A DNA stretch of 16,534 nt from Bacteroidota bacterium (GTDB lineage: Bacteria; Bacteroidota; Bacteroidia; Bacteroidales; Prolixibacteraceae). Each line of letters starts with the position of its first letter. Position 1 is the stretch's first letter. The translations under genes were made by a program, and so were the position numbers. The notes under the pieces are model-generated. The model ran no database searches and was not told the origin of the DNA. It saw only the letters and a program-made list of their open reading frames with translations. The stretch covers positions 1 to 16,534 of the forward strand of contig JAMDDG010000317.1 in assembly GCA_023488865.1 (NCBI GenBank), in the 5' to 3' direction. Below, piece by piece: positions 7,713 through 14,681 of the stretch.

Positions 7713-8441
7713 ATGAGCCTATTAGATGCAGTTTCCATTCCGCGCCGAACGATGGCGCTGTTTTTCTTGGTTGATACCTCCGGCAGTATGAGCGGCGATA
7801 AAATCGGGGCCGTGAACGAAGCTATTCGTGAAGTAATCCCCGAAATCAAAGACATTTCGGCGGAAAATGCCGATGCGTTAATTAAAATTGCCGTACTCCA
7901 GTTTTCGTCGGGAGCACAGTGGCTTTACGAAAAACCCGTTGATTCGGATCAGTTTGTCTGGAACAACCTCGAAGCCGGAGGTTTGACCGATATGGGTGTA
8001 GCTTTCAAAATGCTGAATGAAAAGTTGTCGCGTAACCAATTTATGGCCGATGCCATTGGTTCGTATGCCCCTGCTATTTTTATGATGTCGGATGGTGAAC
8101 CCACCGACGAATATAAAAAAGGTCTTGAAGAATTGCGCAAAAACAAATGGTTCAAAGTGGCTATTAAAGTAGCTGTTGCAATTGGAGCCGATGCCAATAC
8201 TGAAATTCTGAAAGAGTTTACCGGAAATGAAGAGTGTGTATTAACGGTGAGGTCTCCACAGGCTTTGCGAAAAATGATCCGCTTTGCCAGTGTTACCGCT
8301 TCGCAGATTGGTAGCAAAAGTTCGGGCGTTGGCGCTGATTCCGCCGACGATTCAAATCAAAAAGCAGCCGACTTTGCTGGTCAAATGAAGACATTCCAAC
8401 AAGACAACACCGATTTAGGCGGTATTCAGGAAGGATGGTAA
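7713..8441 (+). CDS. TerY-like von Willebrand factor A protein
   Basis: 242 aa. This is a vWA domain with an intact metal-ion-dependent adhesion site: DTSGSMSG at 21-28 (D21, S23, S25), GGLTDMG with T92 and D93, and MMSDGEPTDEY with D127. Family members bind Mg2+ or another divalent ion and use it to hold a partner's acidic residue. TerY is the stand-alone vWA of tellurite/stress operons and pairs with a PP2C and a kinase, as here. There is no signal peptide, so it is cytoplasmic. The C-terminal 35 residues (SSGVGADSADDSNQKAADF and onward) are polar and probably disordered, perhaps a phosphorylation site for the neighbouring kinase (speculative). It lies 16 bases before the PP2C gene. Confidence 0.9.
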   Translation: MSLLDAVSIPRRTMALFFLVDTSGSMSGDKIGAVNEAIREVIPEIKDISAENADALIKIAVLQFSSGAQWLYEKPVDSDQFVWNNLEAGGLTDMGVAFKMLNEKLSRNQFMADAIGSYAPAIFMMSDGEPTDEYKKGLEELRKNKWFKVAIKVAVAIGADANTEILKEFTGNEECVLTVRSPQALRKMIRFASVTASQIGSKSSGVGADSADDSNQKAADFAGQMKTFQQDNTDLGGIQEGW

Positions 8442-8457
8442 CAGCAAAAACCAATTT

Positions 8458-9315
8458 ATGCAAAAACTTCAGGCATTTCACGTTTGTGAAATAGGGGCTT
8501 CGCACATCAAAGATGGGAAACCATGCCAGGATTTTTCATTAAGTTATGAAAGTCGTGATTACGCTGTGGCAATCGTATGCGATGGTCACGGTGGAAACAA
8601 ATATCTCCGCAGCGACCGTGGCTCACGCATGGCAGCAGAACAAACCATGGAGGCAGTCAGCGAATTGATGAAAAACCGGTTTCGCAAGAGTTTGATGGGG
8701 ATGAAGGTAATGGATACCTTGTTGACCTATCCTGAAAAGTTCATGAGCCAACTGGCAGCTAATATAATTTACCGTTGGCGTGAGTGTGTGGAAAAAGATT
8801 TTGCCGGAGAGCCATTCTCGGAAAAAGAAATCGCAGTGCTTACTCCCAAAGAATTAGACTCTTTTCAGGCAGATGATGGTTGGGTAACTGCATACGGGAC
8901 AACCTTAATTGTTGCGGTCATGGCAAGAAACTTCTGGTTTGGCCTGCAAATAGGCGATGGTAAATGTGTGGCTGTAAGCGACAAGGGCGCGTTTTCGCAA
9001 CCTATTCCCTGGGACGATTCATGTTTCCTGAATGTAACCACTTCGCTGTGCGATGTTCAGGCTTTGTCGCGTTTTCGCAACTATTTTAGTGCTGAAAACC
9101 TCCCTGCAGCCATCTTTGTAGGTTCCGACGGCGTTGACGATACCTTTGGAACCGATGATGCTTTGCACGATTTCTATCAAACCGTGCTGAAACTTTTTGC
9201 TGAAAAGGGGATGGAACAAGCCAAAGTTGAATTACAAAACTATTTACCTACCCTGTCTACCAAGGGAAGTCAGGACGATATTGCGATTGCGGGGATAACA
9301 AATGTGAAAACATGA
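8458..9315 (+). CDS. PP2C-family protein phosphatase
   Basis: 285 aa. The PP2C metal-coordination motifs are in order: a SHIKDGKPCQDF entry strand (15-26), VCDGHGG (40-46, D42 and G43), TAYGTTLIVAV (145-154), LQIGDGKC (163-170), VGSDGVDD (221-228, D224) and KGSQDDIAIAGI (269-280, D273/D274). These are the acidic residues that bind the two-metal centre, so the enzyme should be active and would reverse the action of the kinase four genes earlier in the set. The short insertions around WRECVEKDFAGEPFSEKEI (107-125) are typical of the TerY-P PP2C branch as far as I can judge. It is the last gene of the operon; a stem-loop follows 17 bases after the stop. Confidence 0.9.
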   Translation: MQKLQAFHVCEIGASHIKDGKPCQDFSLSYESRDYAVAIVCDGHGGNKYLRSDRGSRMAAEQTMEAVSELMKNRFRKSLMGMKVMDTLLTYPEKFMSQLAANIIYRWRECVEKDFAGEPFSEKEIAVLTPKELDSFQADDGWVTAYGTTLIVAVMARNFWFGLQIGDGKCVAVSDKGAFSQPIPWDDSCFLNVTTSLCDVQALSRFRNYFSAENLPAAIFVGSDGVDDTFGTDDALHDFYQTVLKLFAEKGMEQAKVELQNYLPTLSTKGSQDDIAIAGITNVKT

Positions 9316-9332
9316 GGATGTTGGAATAAAAA

Positions 9333-9352
9333 ACCCCACAAAACTGTAGGGT
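9333..9352. terminator. Stem-loop after PP2C gene
   Basis: ACCCCACA (9333-9340), loop AAAC, TGTAGGGT (9345-9352): eight positions with one C-A mismatch. On the + strand it is followed by A-rich sequence, not T's. On the - strand the hairpin would be followed by six T's, so it looks better as a terminator for leftward transcripts. It may still end the + strand operon as a 3' barrier. Confidence 0.45.
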
Positions 9353-9486
9353 AAAAATTCAGATGATTTATCTATTTTTAATAAACCAACTCTTAAGTTG
9401 AGATCATACTCGGTCAAAGAGTCGAGTAAGACATCATCTTAAAAATTGGCATCCGATTAAAAGCAATATAGCTTTCATTCTTTTGT

Positions 9487-9846
9487 ATGTTTTCCGCATG
9501 GCATTACTATGAGTTGATAGGACAGGTTCCGCCTGTTCACCATATCGCTTTCCCCAATAAGACGAAGGTAAAGCTGCTTGATTATCCGCCTGTTAAAATA
9601 TATTATTGGAGCTCTCAATCATTGGGGTTACAACAAGTACAACTGGATGGTTTCAGAATATTCAGTTTAGAAAAGTCGGTGTGTGATGCTGTAAAATTCA
9701 GAAATAAAATTGGTAAAGACACAATGGCAGAGATTCTTAAAAATTATCTCAAAAGAAAAGACAAAGACCTGAATTTGCTTTTTCGTGTGGCTAAGCAGAT
9801 GAAAATGGAAAGTTTGCTGAGAGATTACCTTAGTCTGATTCATTAA
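9487..9846 (+). pseudogene. AbiEi-type antitoxin remnant, N-terminus missing
   Basis: 119 residues from ATG 9487, with an in-frame TAG at 9469-9471 upstream. The sequence SAWHYYELIGQVPPVHHIAFP, then LDYPPVKIYYW, IFSLEKSVCDAVKFRNKIG, and AEILKNYLKRKDKDLNLLF matches the C-terminal part of AbiEi-family antitoxins. These normally begin with a winged-helix DNA-binding domain and are about 190-200 aa long. The helix-turn-helix half is absent and the 170 bases upstream do not encode it in any frame I read. The AbiEii nucleotidyltransferase toxin that should follow is also missing; the next genes belong to a different regulator/transferase pair. I therefore call it a decayed gene, although a short expressed fragment cannot be excluded. 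Confidence 0.65.
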
Positions 9847-9880
9847 ATTCCAATTTACTTTTCAAAGAGTCTTTAATTAT

Positions 9881-9910
9881 TTTGTGGTCAATACTTAATT
9901 TGTATATTTG
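9881..9910 (+). promoter_or_regulatory. Promoter of the HTH/nucleotidyltransferase pair
   Basis: TTTG at 9881-9884, an 18-base spacer, then TATATTTG at 9903-9910, a full match to the Bacteroidota -7 element TAnnTTTG. Transcription would start about 7 bases on, inside the palindrome described next, and read into the ATG at 9943. Confidence 0.7.
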
Positions 9911-9930
9911 CAATTCGCGAATTGCAAATA
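9905..9930. promoter_or_regulatory. Perfect 26-bp palindromic operator
   Basis: The half-site TATTTGCAATTCG (9905-9917) is followed without a gap by its exact reverse complement (9918-9930). It overlaps the last six bases of the -7 box and the expected start site, and ends 12 bases before the regulator ATG. This is the classic place for a repressor to block its own promoter, so the likely ligand is the helix-turn-helix protein encoded next. Confidence 0.8.
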
Positions 9931-9942
9931 CGTTTAACTAAG

Positions 9943-10464
9943 ATGAAGAATCATAATGGAATGCGGCCACAAGATGTCGTGATTTTGTTAAAATTGAGCA
10001 CAATGAACATGGAGAGTCTTCGTTTTGCCGATATTGCAGATTCACTGAAGATTAGCGCATCTGAAGTCTCGGAGAGCCTGGAACGCAGCCGCATGGCCCG
10101 CCTTGTTTCAGAAGACAAACGAGAGTTGTACCGTTCGTCATTGATGGAATTTTTGGTCTTTGGATTAAAGTATGTTTTCCCGGCATCTCCCGGCGCTATG
10201 ATCAGGGGGGTGGCAACTGCGCATGCTGCACCGCCTCTAAACAATATCATCACGGCGCAGAACGATTTATTCGTTTGGCCTACCGCTAAAGGGGCCACGC
10301 GAGGGCAGGCAATTGTACCCTTGTACAAAACAGTCCCAGAGGCTGCAATAAAAGACGCCAAACTTTATGAACTGCTGGCCCTCACCGATGCAATCAGGGT
10401 TGGCAGGGTAAGAGAGGTGAACATCGCTATCGAAGAATTGAAGAAACGAATAAATCCAATTTAA
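9943..10464 (+). CDS. Helix-turn-helix regulator paired with a nucleotidyltransferase
   Basis: 173 aa from ATG 9943; the TTG at 9922 is rejected because it lies inside the operator palindrome. Residues ~8-55 form a winged-helix type DNA-binding region: PQDVVILLKL, FADIADSLKISASEVSESLERS, MARLV. After it comes a strongly conserved-looking block: LMEFLVFGLKYVFPASPGAM (68-86, split), RGVATAHAAPPLN (88-100), VWPTAKGATRGQAIVPLY (111-128), and a C-terminal LYELLALTDAIRVGRVRE (141-158). I recall this architecture as a family of regulators encoded directly before a nucleotidyltransferase, an arrangement like a type IV toxin-antitoxin pair. The partner starts one base after its stop. Probably the autorepressor and antitoxin of the pair (inference). 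Confidence 0.75.
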   Translation: MKNHNGMRPQDVVILLKLSTMNMESLRFADIADSLKISASEVSESLERSRMARLVSEDKRELYRSSLMEFLVFGLKYVFPASPGAMIRGVATAHAAPPLNNIITAQNDLFVWPTAKGATRGQAIVPLYKTVPEAAIKDAKLYELLALTDAIRVGRVREVNIAIEELKKRINPI

Positions 10465-10465
10465 C

Positions 10466-11149
10466 ATGTCGAACATCGCATTATTGGCCGCGGTTGCAAA
10501 AGGTCTTGGTCACCTCTCACAATCTGTTGTATTTGTTGGCGGGGCGGTAACTGAATTGTATGCAACAGATAGAGCCGCCACCGAGGTGCGGGCAACCGAC
10601 GATGTGGATTGTGTGGTCGAATTGGTATCTTATAGGGAGTTTACTGTGATTGAAGAGGAGTTGCGAAAGCTGAAATTTACTAATGATACAGAGAGCAGCG
10701 TTATCTGCAGATGGATTTACAGGGGGATAAAAGTTGATATTATGCCCAACGATGCTTAGGTTATTGGCTTTAGCAACCAGTGGTATGCCGATGGGATGCG
10801 TAATTCGATCAATTACGAACTGGAAGAAAACCTAACCATTCGGATTTTTGCTCCGGCCTGGTTTCTGGCATCAAAAATGGTTGCCTTTGCAGATCGCGGG
10901 AAATATGTTTTTCGTACGAGTTCTGATTTCGAAGATATTGTCTATGTATTGGATAATAGTCCACTCCTCGTAGACGAAATTAAGTCGGCAGATGACAAGG
11001 TAAAGCAATATCTCAAATCAGAGTTTCGAAAGTACTTATCAAACAAAAATCTCTCGGAAGGCATATTTTGTGCCTTGCCATATGGTTCAGGCAGTGAAAG
11101 AATTGATCGAATCAGAGCAATTATGGAAGAAATCACGTTCACTGCGTAA
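10466..11149 (+). pseudogene. Nucleotidyltransferase (AbiEii/DUF6036-like) interrupted by an in-frame TAG
   Basis: One frame from ATG 10466 to the TAA at 11147-11149, broken by a single TAG at 10757-10759 (codon 98). Before it: the transferase signature VVFVGGAVTELYATD (21-35), the D46-x-D48 metal pair in RATDDVDCVVEL, and a third Asp, D91, in VDIMPND. Directly after it the reading continues in the same frame as VIGFSNQWYADGM, then APAWFLASKMVAFADRG and SSDFEDIVYVLDN. Relatives that I recall run MPTDxxILGFSNRWY with no break, so the TAG replaces one residue inside a conserved stretch. The metal-binding face is in the first part and the helical half in the second. The gene may be inactive, or the two parts may be made by readthrough or reinitiation at ATG 10796. 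If functional it would be the toxin of the pair (inference). Confidence 0.75.
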
Positions 11150-11151
11150 CT

Positions 11152-11176
11152 TAGCCCAAAGAAATATTATGGGCTA
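11152..11176 (+). terminator. Stem-loop after nucleotidyltransferase gene
   Basis: TAGCCCA (11152-11158), an 11-base A/T-rich loop, TGGGCTA (11170-11176), starting three bases after the stop. Seven perfect pairs but no T-run downstream, so it is a possible transcript end or stabilising 3' hairpin rather than a textbook terminator. Confidence 0.4.
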
Positions 11177-11324
11177 GTTGCGACTGCAGGATTAACTTCA
11201 ATATCACAGGAGGAGGGGCATCATCACCGGATTATCCGTAAACAGCTGTTTTGCAGATTTTCTACTTGTCTTCCGTGCTTTTTTAGCACGAAATGCAATG
11301 ATCAAATTAAAAAAACATATTTTG

Positions 11325-11332
11325 TACCTTTG
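11325..11332 (+). promoter_or_regulatory. Candidate speA promoter (-7 box)
   Basis: TACCTTTG is an exact TAnnTTTG box in an A/T-rich stretch; no good TTTG lies 19 bases upstream. The leader of about 80 bases to ATG 11421 can fold: ATCCG (11350-11354) with CGGAT (11360-11364), or GGTGA (11354-11358) with TCACC (11379-11383). Upstream are the palindrome CGGATTATCCG (11228-11238) and a hairpin CGTGCT/AGCACG (11274-11290). Confidence 0.5.
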
Positions 11333-11420
11333 CCCCGAAAATGGGAATAATCCGGTGAACGGATCTGATCATTCAGGGTCACCCCATACTTAATTATAAC
11401 CCGAAAAAGAAGTTATTGAA

Positions 11421-13310
11421 ATGAGAAAATGGCGTGTCGAGGATTCTGCTGAGTTGTACAGCATCAACGGTTGGGGTATCAATTATTTCTCCATTAACGA
11501 GAAAGGACATGTAGTGGTTACCCCCCGTAAGGATAGTGTCCAGATCGATCTCATGGAGTTGGTCGAAGAGTTGCAGCTGAGGGATGTTTCAACCCCCGTT
11601 TTACTTCGTTTCCCGGATATCCTGGATAGCAGGATCGAAAAAATGGCGAGCTGTTTTAAAATTGCCGCCGAAGAATATGGTTACAATGCCCAAAATTATA
11701 TCATCTATCCGATCAAGGTCAACCAGATGAGGCCTGTCGTTGAAGAGATCGTTACCCACGGGAAAAAATTCAACATCGGATTGGAGGCCGGTTCCAAACC
11801 CGAGCTTCACGCCGTGATCGCCATCAATACCGACAACGACTCCCTGATCATCTGCAACGGATACAAGGACGAAGATTACATCGAACTGGCATTGTTAGCC
11901 CAGAAAATGGGACGCCGGATCTACTTAGTCATTGAGAAACTGAGCGAGATGAAACTGATCGTTAAAATAGCCAAGCAGTTTAAGATCAAACCCAATCTGG
12001 GCATTCGCATCAAACTATCCAGTACCGGAAGCGGGAAATGGGAAGATTCAGGCGGCGATGGCAGTAAGTTTGGGCTTACTTCAAGCGAACTTCTGGAAGC
12101 GCTTGATTATTTAGACAAAAACAAGATGAAAGATTGTTTGCACCTGATTCATTTTCACATCGGAAGTCAGGTGAACAAAATACGCCGCATCAAGCTGGCC
12201 ATGCGCGAAGCATCACAGTTTTACGTTCAGATGCACAAAAACGGTTTCTCTATCGATTATGTGGATATTGGCGGCGGATTGGGCGTTGATTACGACGGCA
12301 CCAGATCCTCCAGCGAAAGCAGCGTAAACTACAGTATCCAGGAGTATGTCAACGATGTCGTTTCAACTTTGGTTGATGTCAGTGAAAAAAACGGGCTTCC
12401 ACATCCCAATATTATTTCAGAATCAGGACGTTCATTGACCGCCCACCATTCGGTACTGGTATTCGAAGTATTGGAATCAACTTCCCTCCAGCGATGGGAC
12501 GAGGAAGAGGTGGTGAGCACTGATGATCACGAATTGCTGCAAGAGCTTTATTCCCTGTGGGATACCCTGAATCAACCCCGGATGTTGGAAACCTGGCACG
12601 ATGCCCAGCAAATCAGGGAAGAAGCTTTGGATCGTTTCAGCTTGGGATTGCTGGATATCTCCACCCGGGCCAAAATTGAGCGGTTGTTCTGGTCTATTGC
12701 ACAAGAGACTACCCAAATGATCGCCGGGATGAAACATGTACCCGAAGAGTTTGTCACGTTGCCTAAATTATTGTCAGATAAATATTTCTGTAATTTCTCC
12801 CTTTTCCAGTCACTCCCCGATTCCTGGGCGATCGATCAGATTTTCCCGATCATCCCTTTAAACCGGCTGGACGAGAAGCCGGACAGAACGGCAACTATTC
12901 AGGATATCACCTGTGATTCGGATGGTAAGATCGAAAATTTTATCTCGGCACGCAACCAATCCTATAACTTGCCCGTACATTCACTGAAACCCAAAGAACC
13001 TTACTATCTCGGCGTATTCCTTGTCGGGGCTTACCAGGAGATTTTGGGCGACCTTCACAACCTCTTCGGAGATACCAATGCAGTCCACATATCTGTTGAC
13101 GAAAAAGGGTACAACATCGATCAGGTTATTGATGGTGAAACAGTTGCTGAGGTTTTGGAGTATGTCCAGTACAGTCCTAAAAAACTGGTCCGGACCGTTG
13201 AAACCTGGGTAACTTCCTCCGTCAAATCCGGAATCATATCGGCTGAAGAGGGGAAAGAATTTTTATCCAACTATCGATCAGGATTATACGGATACACCTA
13301 CCTCGAGTAG
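11421..13310 (+). CDS. speA: Biosynthetic arginine decarboxylase
   Basis: 629 aa, about the usual SpeA length, starting at ATG 11421. SpeA is a PLP enzyme of fold type III that converts arginine to agmatine and CO2, the first step of putrescine and spermidine synthesis. Seen in the translation: WRVEDSAELYSINGWGINYF at the start (typical of the family), IYPIKVNQMRP with the PLP-binding Lys at residue 99, GLEAGSKPEL, LIHFHIGSQ, DIGGGLGVDYDG, the SESGRSLTAHH segment near residues 333-343, and the C-terminal CDSDGKI with catalytic-type Cys 498. The domain between (about 365-460) is the SpeA-specific helical insertion. It is monocistronic by layout: about 270 bases of leader upstream and a hairpin 12 bases after the stop. 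Cytoplasmic. Confidence 0.97.
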   Translation: MRKWRVEDSAELYSINGWGINYFSINEKGHVVVTPRKDSVQIDLMELVEELQLRDVSTPVLLRFPDILDSRIEKMASCFKIAAEEYGYNAQNYIIYPIKVNQMRPVVEEIVTHGKKFNIGLEAGSKPELHAVIAINTDNDSLIICNGYKDEDYIELALLAQKMGRRIYLVIEKLSEMKLIVKIAKQFKIKPNLGIRIKLSSTGSGKWEDSGGDGSKFGLTSSELLEALDYLDKNKMKDCLHLIHFHIGSQVNKIRRIKLAMREASQFYVQMHKNGFSIDYVDIGGGLGVDYDGTRSSSESSVNYSIQEYVNDVVSTLVDVSEKNGLPHPNIISESGRSLTAHHSVLVFEVLESTSLQRWDEEEVVSTDDHELLQELYSLWDTLNQPRMLETWHDAQQIREEALDRFSLGLLDISTRAKIERLFWSIAQETTQMIAGMKHVPEEFVTLPKLLSDKYFCNFSLFQSLPDSWAIDQIFPIIPLNRLDEKPDRTATIQDITCDSDGKIENFISARNQSYNLPVHSLKPKEPYYLGVFLVGAYQEILGDLHNLFGDTNAVHISVDEKGYNIDQVIDGETVAEVLEYVQYSPKKLVRTVETWVTSSVKSGIISAEEGKEFLSNYRSGLYGYTYLE

Positions 13311-13322
13311 CTCGACAGGATC

Positions 13323-13344
13323 TTGGTAAAAATTGATTTACCAA
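13323..13344 (+). terminator. Stem-loop after speA
   Basis: TTGGTAAA (13323-13330), loop AATTGA, TTTACCAA (13337-13344): eight perfect pairs, 12 bases after the speA stop. There is no strong T-run after it (TCAAAAACG follows), so it may be a 3' stabilising hairpin or a weak terminator. The next 200 bases up to 13547 hold nothing else that I can support. Confidence 0.5.
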
Positions 13345-13547
13345 TCAAAAACGAATAGACTGCTTTTTGTGGTAAAGATGGGAATGACCCAACTACCCTG
13401 CCAAGCATTTTAACCATCCTATTTAAAAAATTGTGAACCATTGGAATTGTACTTTTTCATCTCCAACTACATGACTGCAATTTGTAAACCCACACGAGCC
13501 AACACTCAAACCTAAGGAATGAGCATTAAAATGAACTTAAAAAAACA

Positions 13548-13578
13548 TTTGGACAGGATAAATTTTTATTTACCTTTG
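13548..13578 (+). promoter_or_regulatory. Promoter of the Abi HEPN gene
   Basis: TTTG at 13548-13551, exactly 19 bases, then TACCTTTG at 13571-13578. Both elements and the spacing match the Bacteroidota vegetative consensus, which makes this the best promoter in the window. Transcription should begin near 13585, giving a leader of about 60 bases. Confidence 0.75.
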
Positions 13579-13588
13579 CAGCAACATG

Positions 13589-13634
13589 CTTACCCCGCTT
13601 CCCGTAAGAACAGCGCGCTCAGGGTGAGCTTTTT
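13589..13634 (+). promoter_or_regulatory. Two-hairpin leader with terminator-like end before the Abi gene
   Basis: Hairpin 1: CTTAC (13589-13593), 10-base loop, GTAAG (13604-13608). Hairpin 2: GCTCA (13617-13621), GGG, TGAGC (13625-13629), followed at once by five T's (13630-13634). The second is a short intrinsic terminator placed between the promoter and the ATG at 13647. It would give either a roughly 50-nt RNA or attenuation of the gene. The stem is only 5 bp, so its strength is uncertain. Confidence 0.5.
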
Positions 13635-13646
13635 ATTTATATACCC

Positions 13647-14573
13647 ATGAGTAAAGTGCCTTACACTAAAACGGCACTCTCGTATGCCGGCCAACTTCAA
13701 CAGTTAAAAAACAGGGGACTCATAATTGCCAACGAACCCAAAGCGCTTCATTTATTAGAAGTAATCAGCTATTACCGCCTAAGCGGCTATTGGTACCCAA
13801 TGCTTGCTGACAAGCAAATCCATCAGTTTAAACCCAACTCTAACTTCGAAACAGCTTTCAATATTTATAAATTCGACCGAGAATTGCGTCTGCTTATTAT
13901 GCGCGAACTAGAAAAGATAGAAGTGGCAGTTCGTGCAAAAATGATTTATGTGCTTTCGCACAGCCGGGGGGCATTCTGGTATCTCGATTCGGCCAATTTC
14001 TCGAACCCGGTTAAACATGCGGATACGCTTTCGAAGGTTGGCGCAGAATATTCGCGCAGCGACGAAGAGTTTATCCAAGCATTTAAAAACAAGTACACCG
14101 ATTCGATGCCTCCCAGTTGGATGATGTTTGAAGTATCGTCGTTTGGAATATTATCAAGTCTATACAGCAATCTCGTATCAGGAAAGGATAAGCGTGATAT
14201 TGCCGGTTATTTTGGACTAACCGACAGCGTTCTTTCTTCGTGGCTGCATAGCATTGTTTATTTGCGTAATATTTGCGCCCACCACTCGCGATTGTGGAAC
14301 CGGGAAATGCGAATTCAGCCCATTGTTCCCCGCAGTCCCCGCAATCCATATATCAATCAAACTGCTTACATTTCGCCTGAAACCGGATTGTCAAGATCGC
14401 TGAATAATAAAACCTACTTTATCCTTTCTATGATCATTTACCTGATGAATACCATTAATCCAAGACACCAAGTTCAGTCTAAGTTTAACGCTTTGCTTGC
14501 AAAATATCCGAATATTGATACCAAGGCAATGGGCTTTCCCGATAATTGGGAAACCGAAACACTGTGGAAATAA
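13647..14573 (+). CDS. Abi_2 (AbiD/AbiF-type) HEPN abortive-infection protein
   Basis: 308 aa from ATG 13647. The N-terminal YTKTALSYAGQLQQLKNRGL and VISYYRLSGYWYP (39-51) are hallmarks of the Abi_2 (PF07751) family. FDRELRLLIMRELEKIEVAVR (77-97) is the central conserved helix. LRNICAHHSRLWNR (206-219) carries the HEPN R-x4-H ribonuclease motif with R207, N208 and H212. This family is a toxin-like RNase that halts growth of phage-infected cells, and Cas13 HEPN domains are thought to descend from related proteins. All visible catalytic-type residues are present and there is no frameshift, so the gene looks functional. It sits alone between speA and queG with its own promoter, a structured leader and a structured 3' flank, as expected for a mobile defence cassette. 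No integrase or obvious target duplication is visible. Confidence 0.88.
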   Translation: MSKVPYTKTALSYAGQLQQLKNRGLIIANEPKALHLLEVISYYRLSGYWYPMLADKQIHQFKPNSNFETAFNIYKFDRELRLLIMRELEKIEVAVRAKMIYVLSHSRGAFWYLDSANFSNPVKHADTLSKVGAEYSRSDEEFIQAFKNKYTDSMPPSWMMFEVSSFGILSSLYSNLVSGKDKRDIAGYFGLTDSVLSSWLHSIVYLRNICAHHSRLWNREMRIQPIVPRSPRNPYINQTAYISPETGLSRSLNNKTYFILSMIIYLMNTINPRHQVQSKFNALLAKYPNIDTKAMGFPDNWETETLWK

Positions 14574-14583
14574 GTATGAAACG

Positions 14584-14681
14584 AACATGTTGTCGGCAAT
14601 AGAAACGCCGATGAAAATAATTCTCAACAACATGTTAGTCAACTGGTTAAGACGAAACACTGAAGGCTGGGCCAATTTTTT
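14584..14681 (+). ncRNA. Candidate structured RNA downstream of the Abi gene
   Basis: Starting 10 bases after the Abi stop: AACATGTTG (14584-14592) can pair with CAACATGTT (14628-14636). Inside it TCGGC (14593-14597) pairs with GCCGA (14607-14611) around a 9-base loop. Then AGGCT (14664-14668) can pair with AGCCT (14694-14698), and a run of six T's lies at 14676-14681. Structured RNAs (the abiF RNA motif) are known next to Abi_2 genes, and this is the right place for one. I cannot check the consensus. AACATGTT is itself palindromic, which weakens the pairing argument, and the same DNA is open as a small ORF. Confidence 0.35.

Noticed and set aside
9922..9942. TTG start for the HTH regulator
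   Set aside because: It lies inside the 26-bp operator palindrome and close to the predicted transcription start; ATG 9943 is better.
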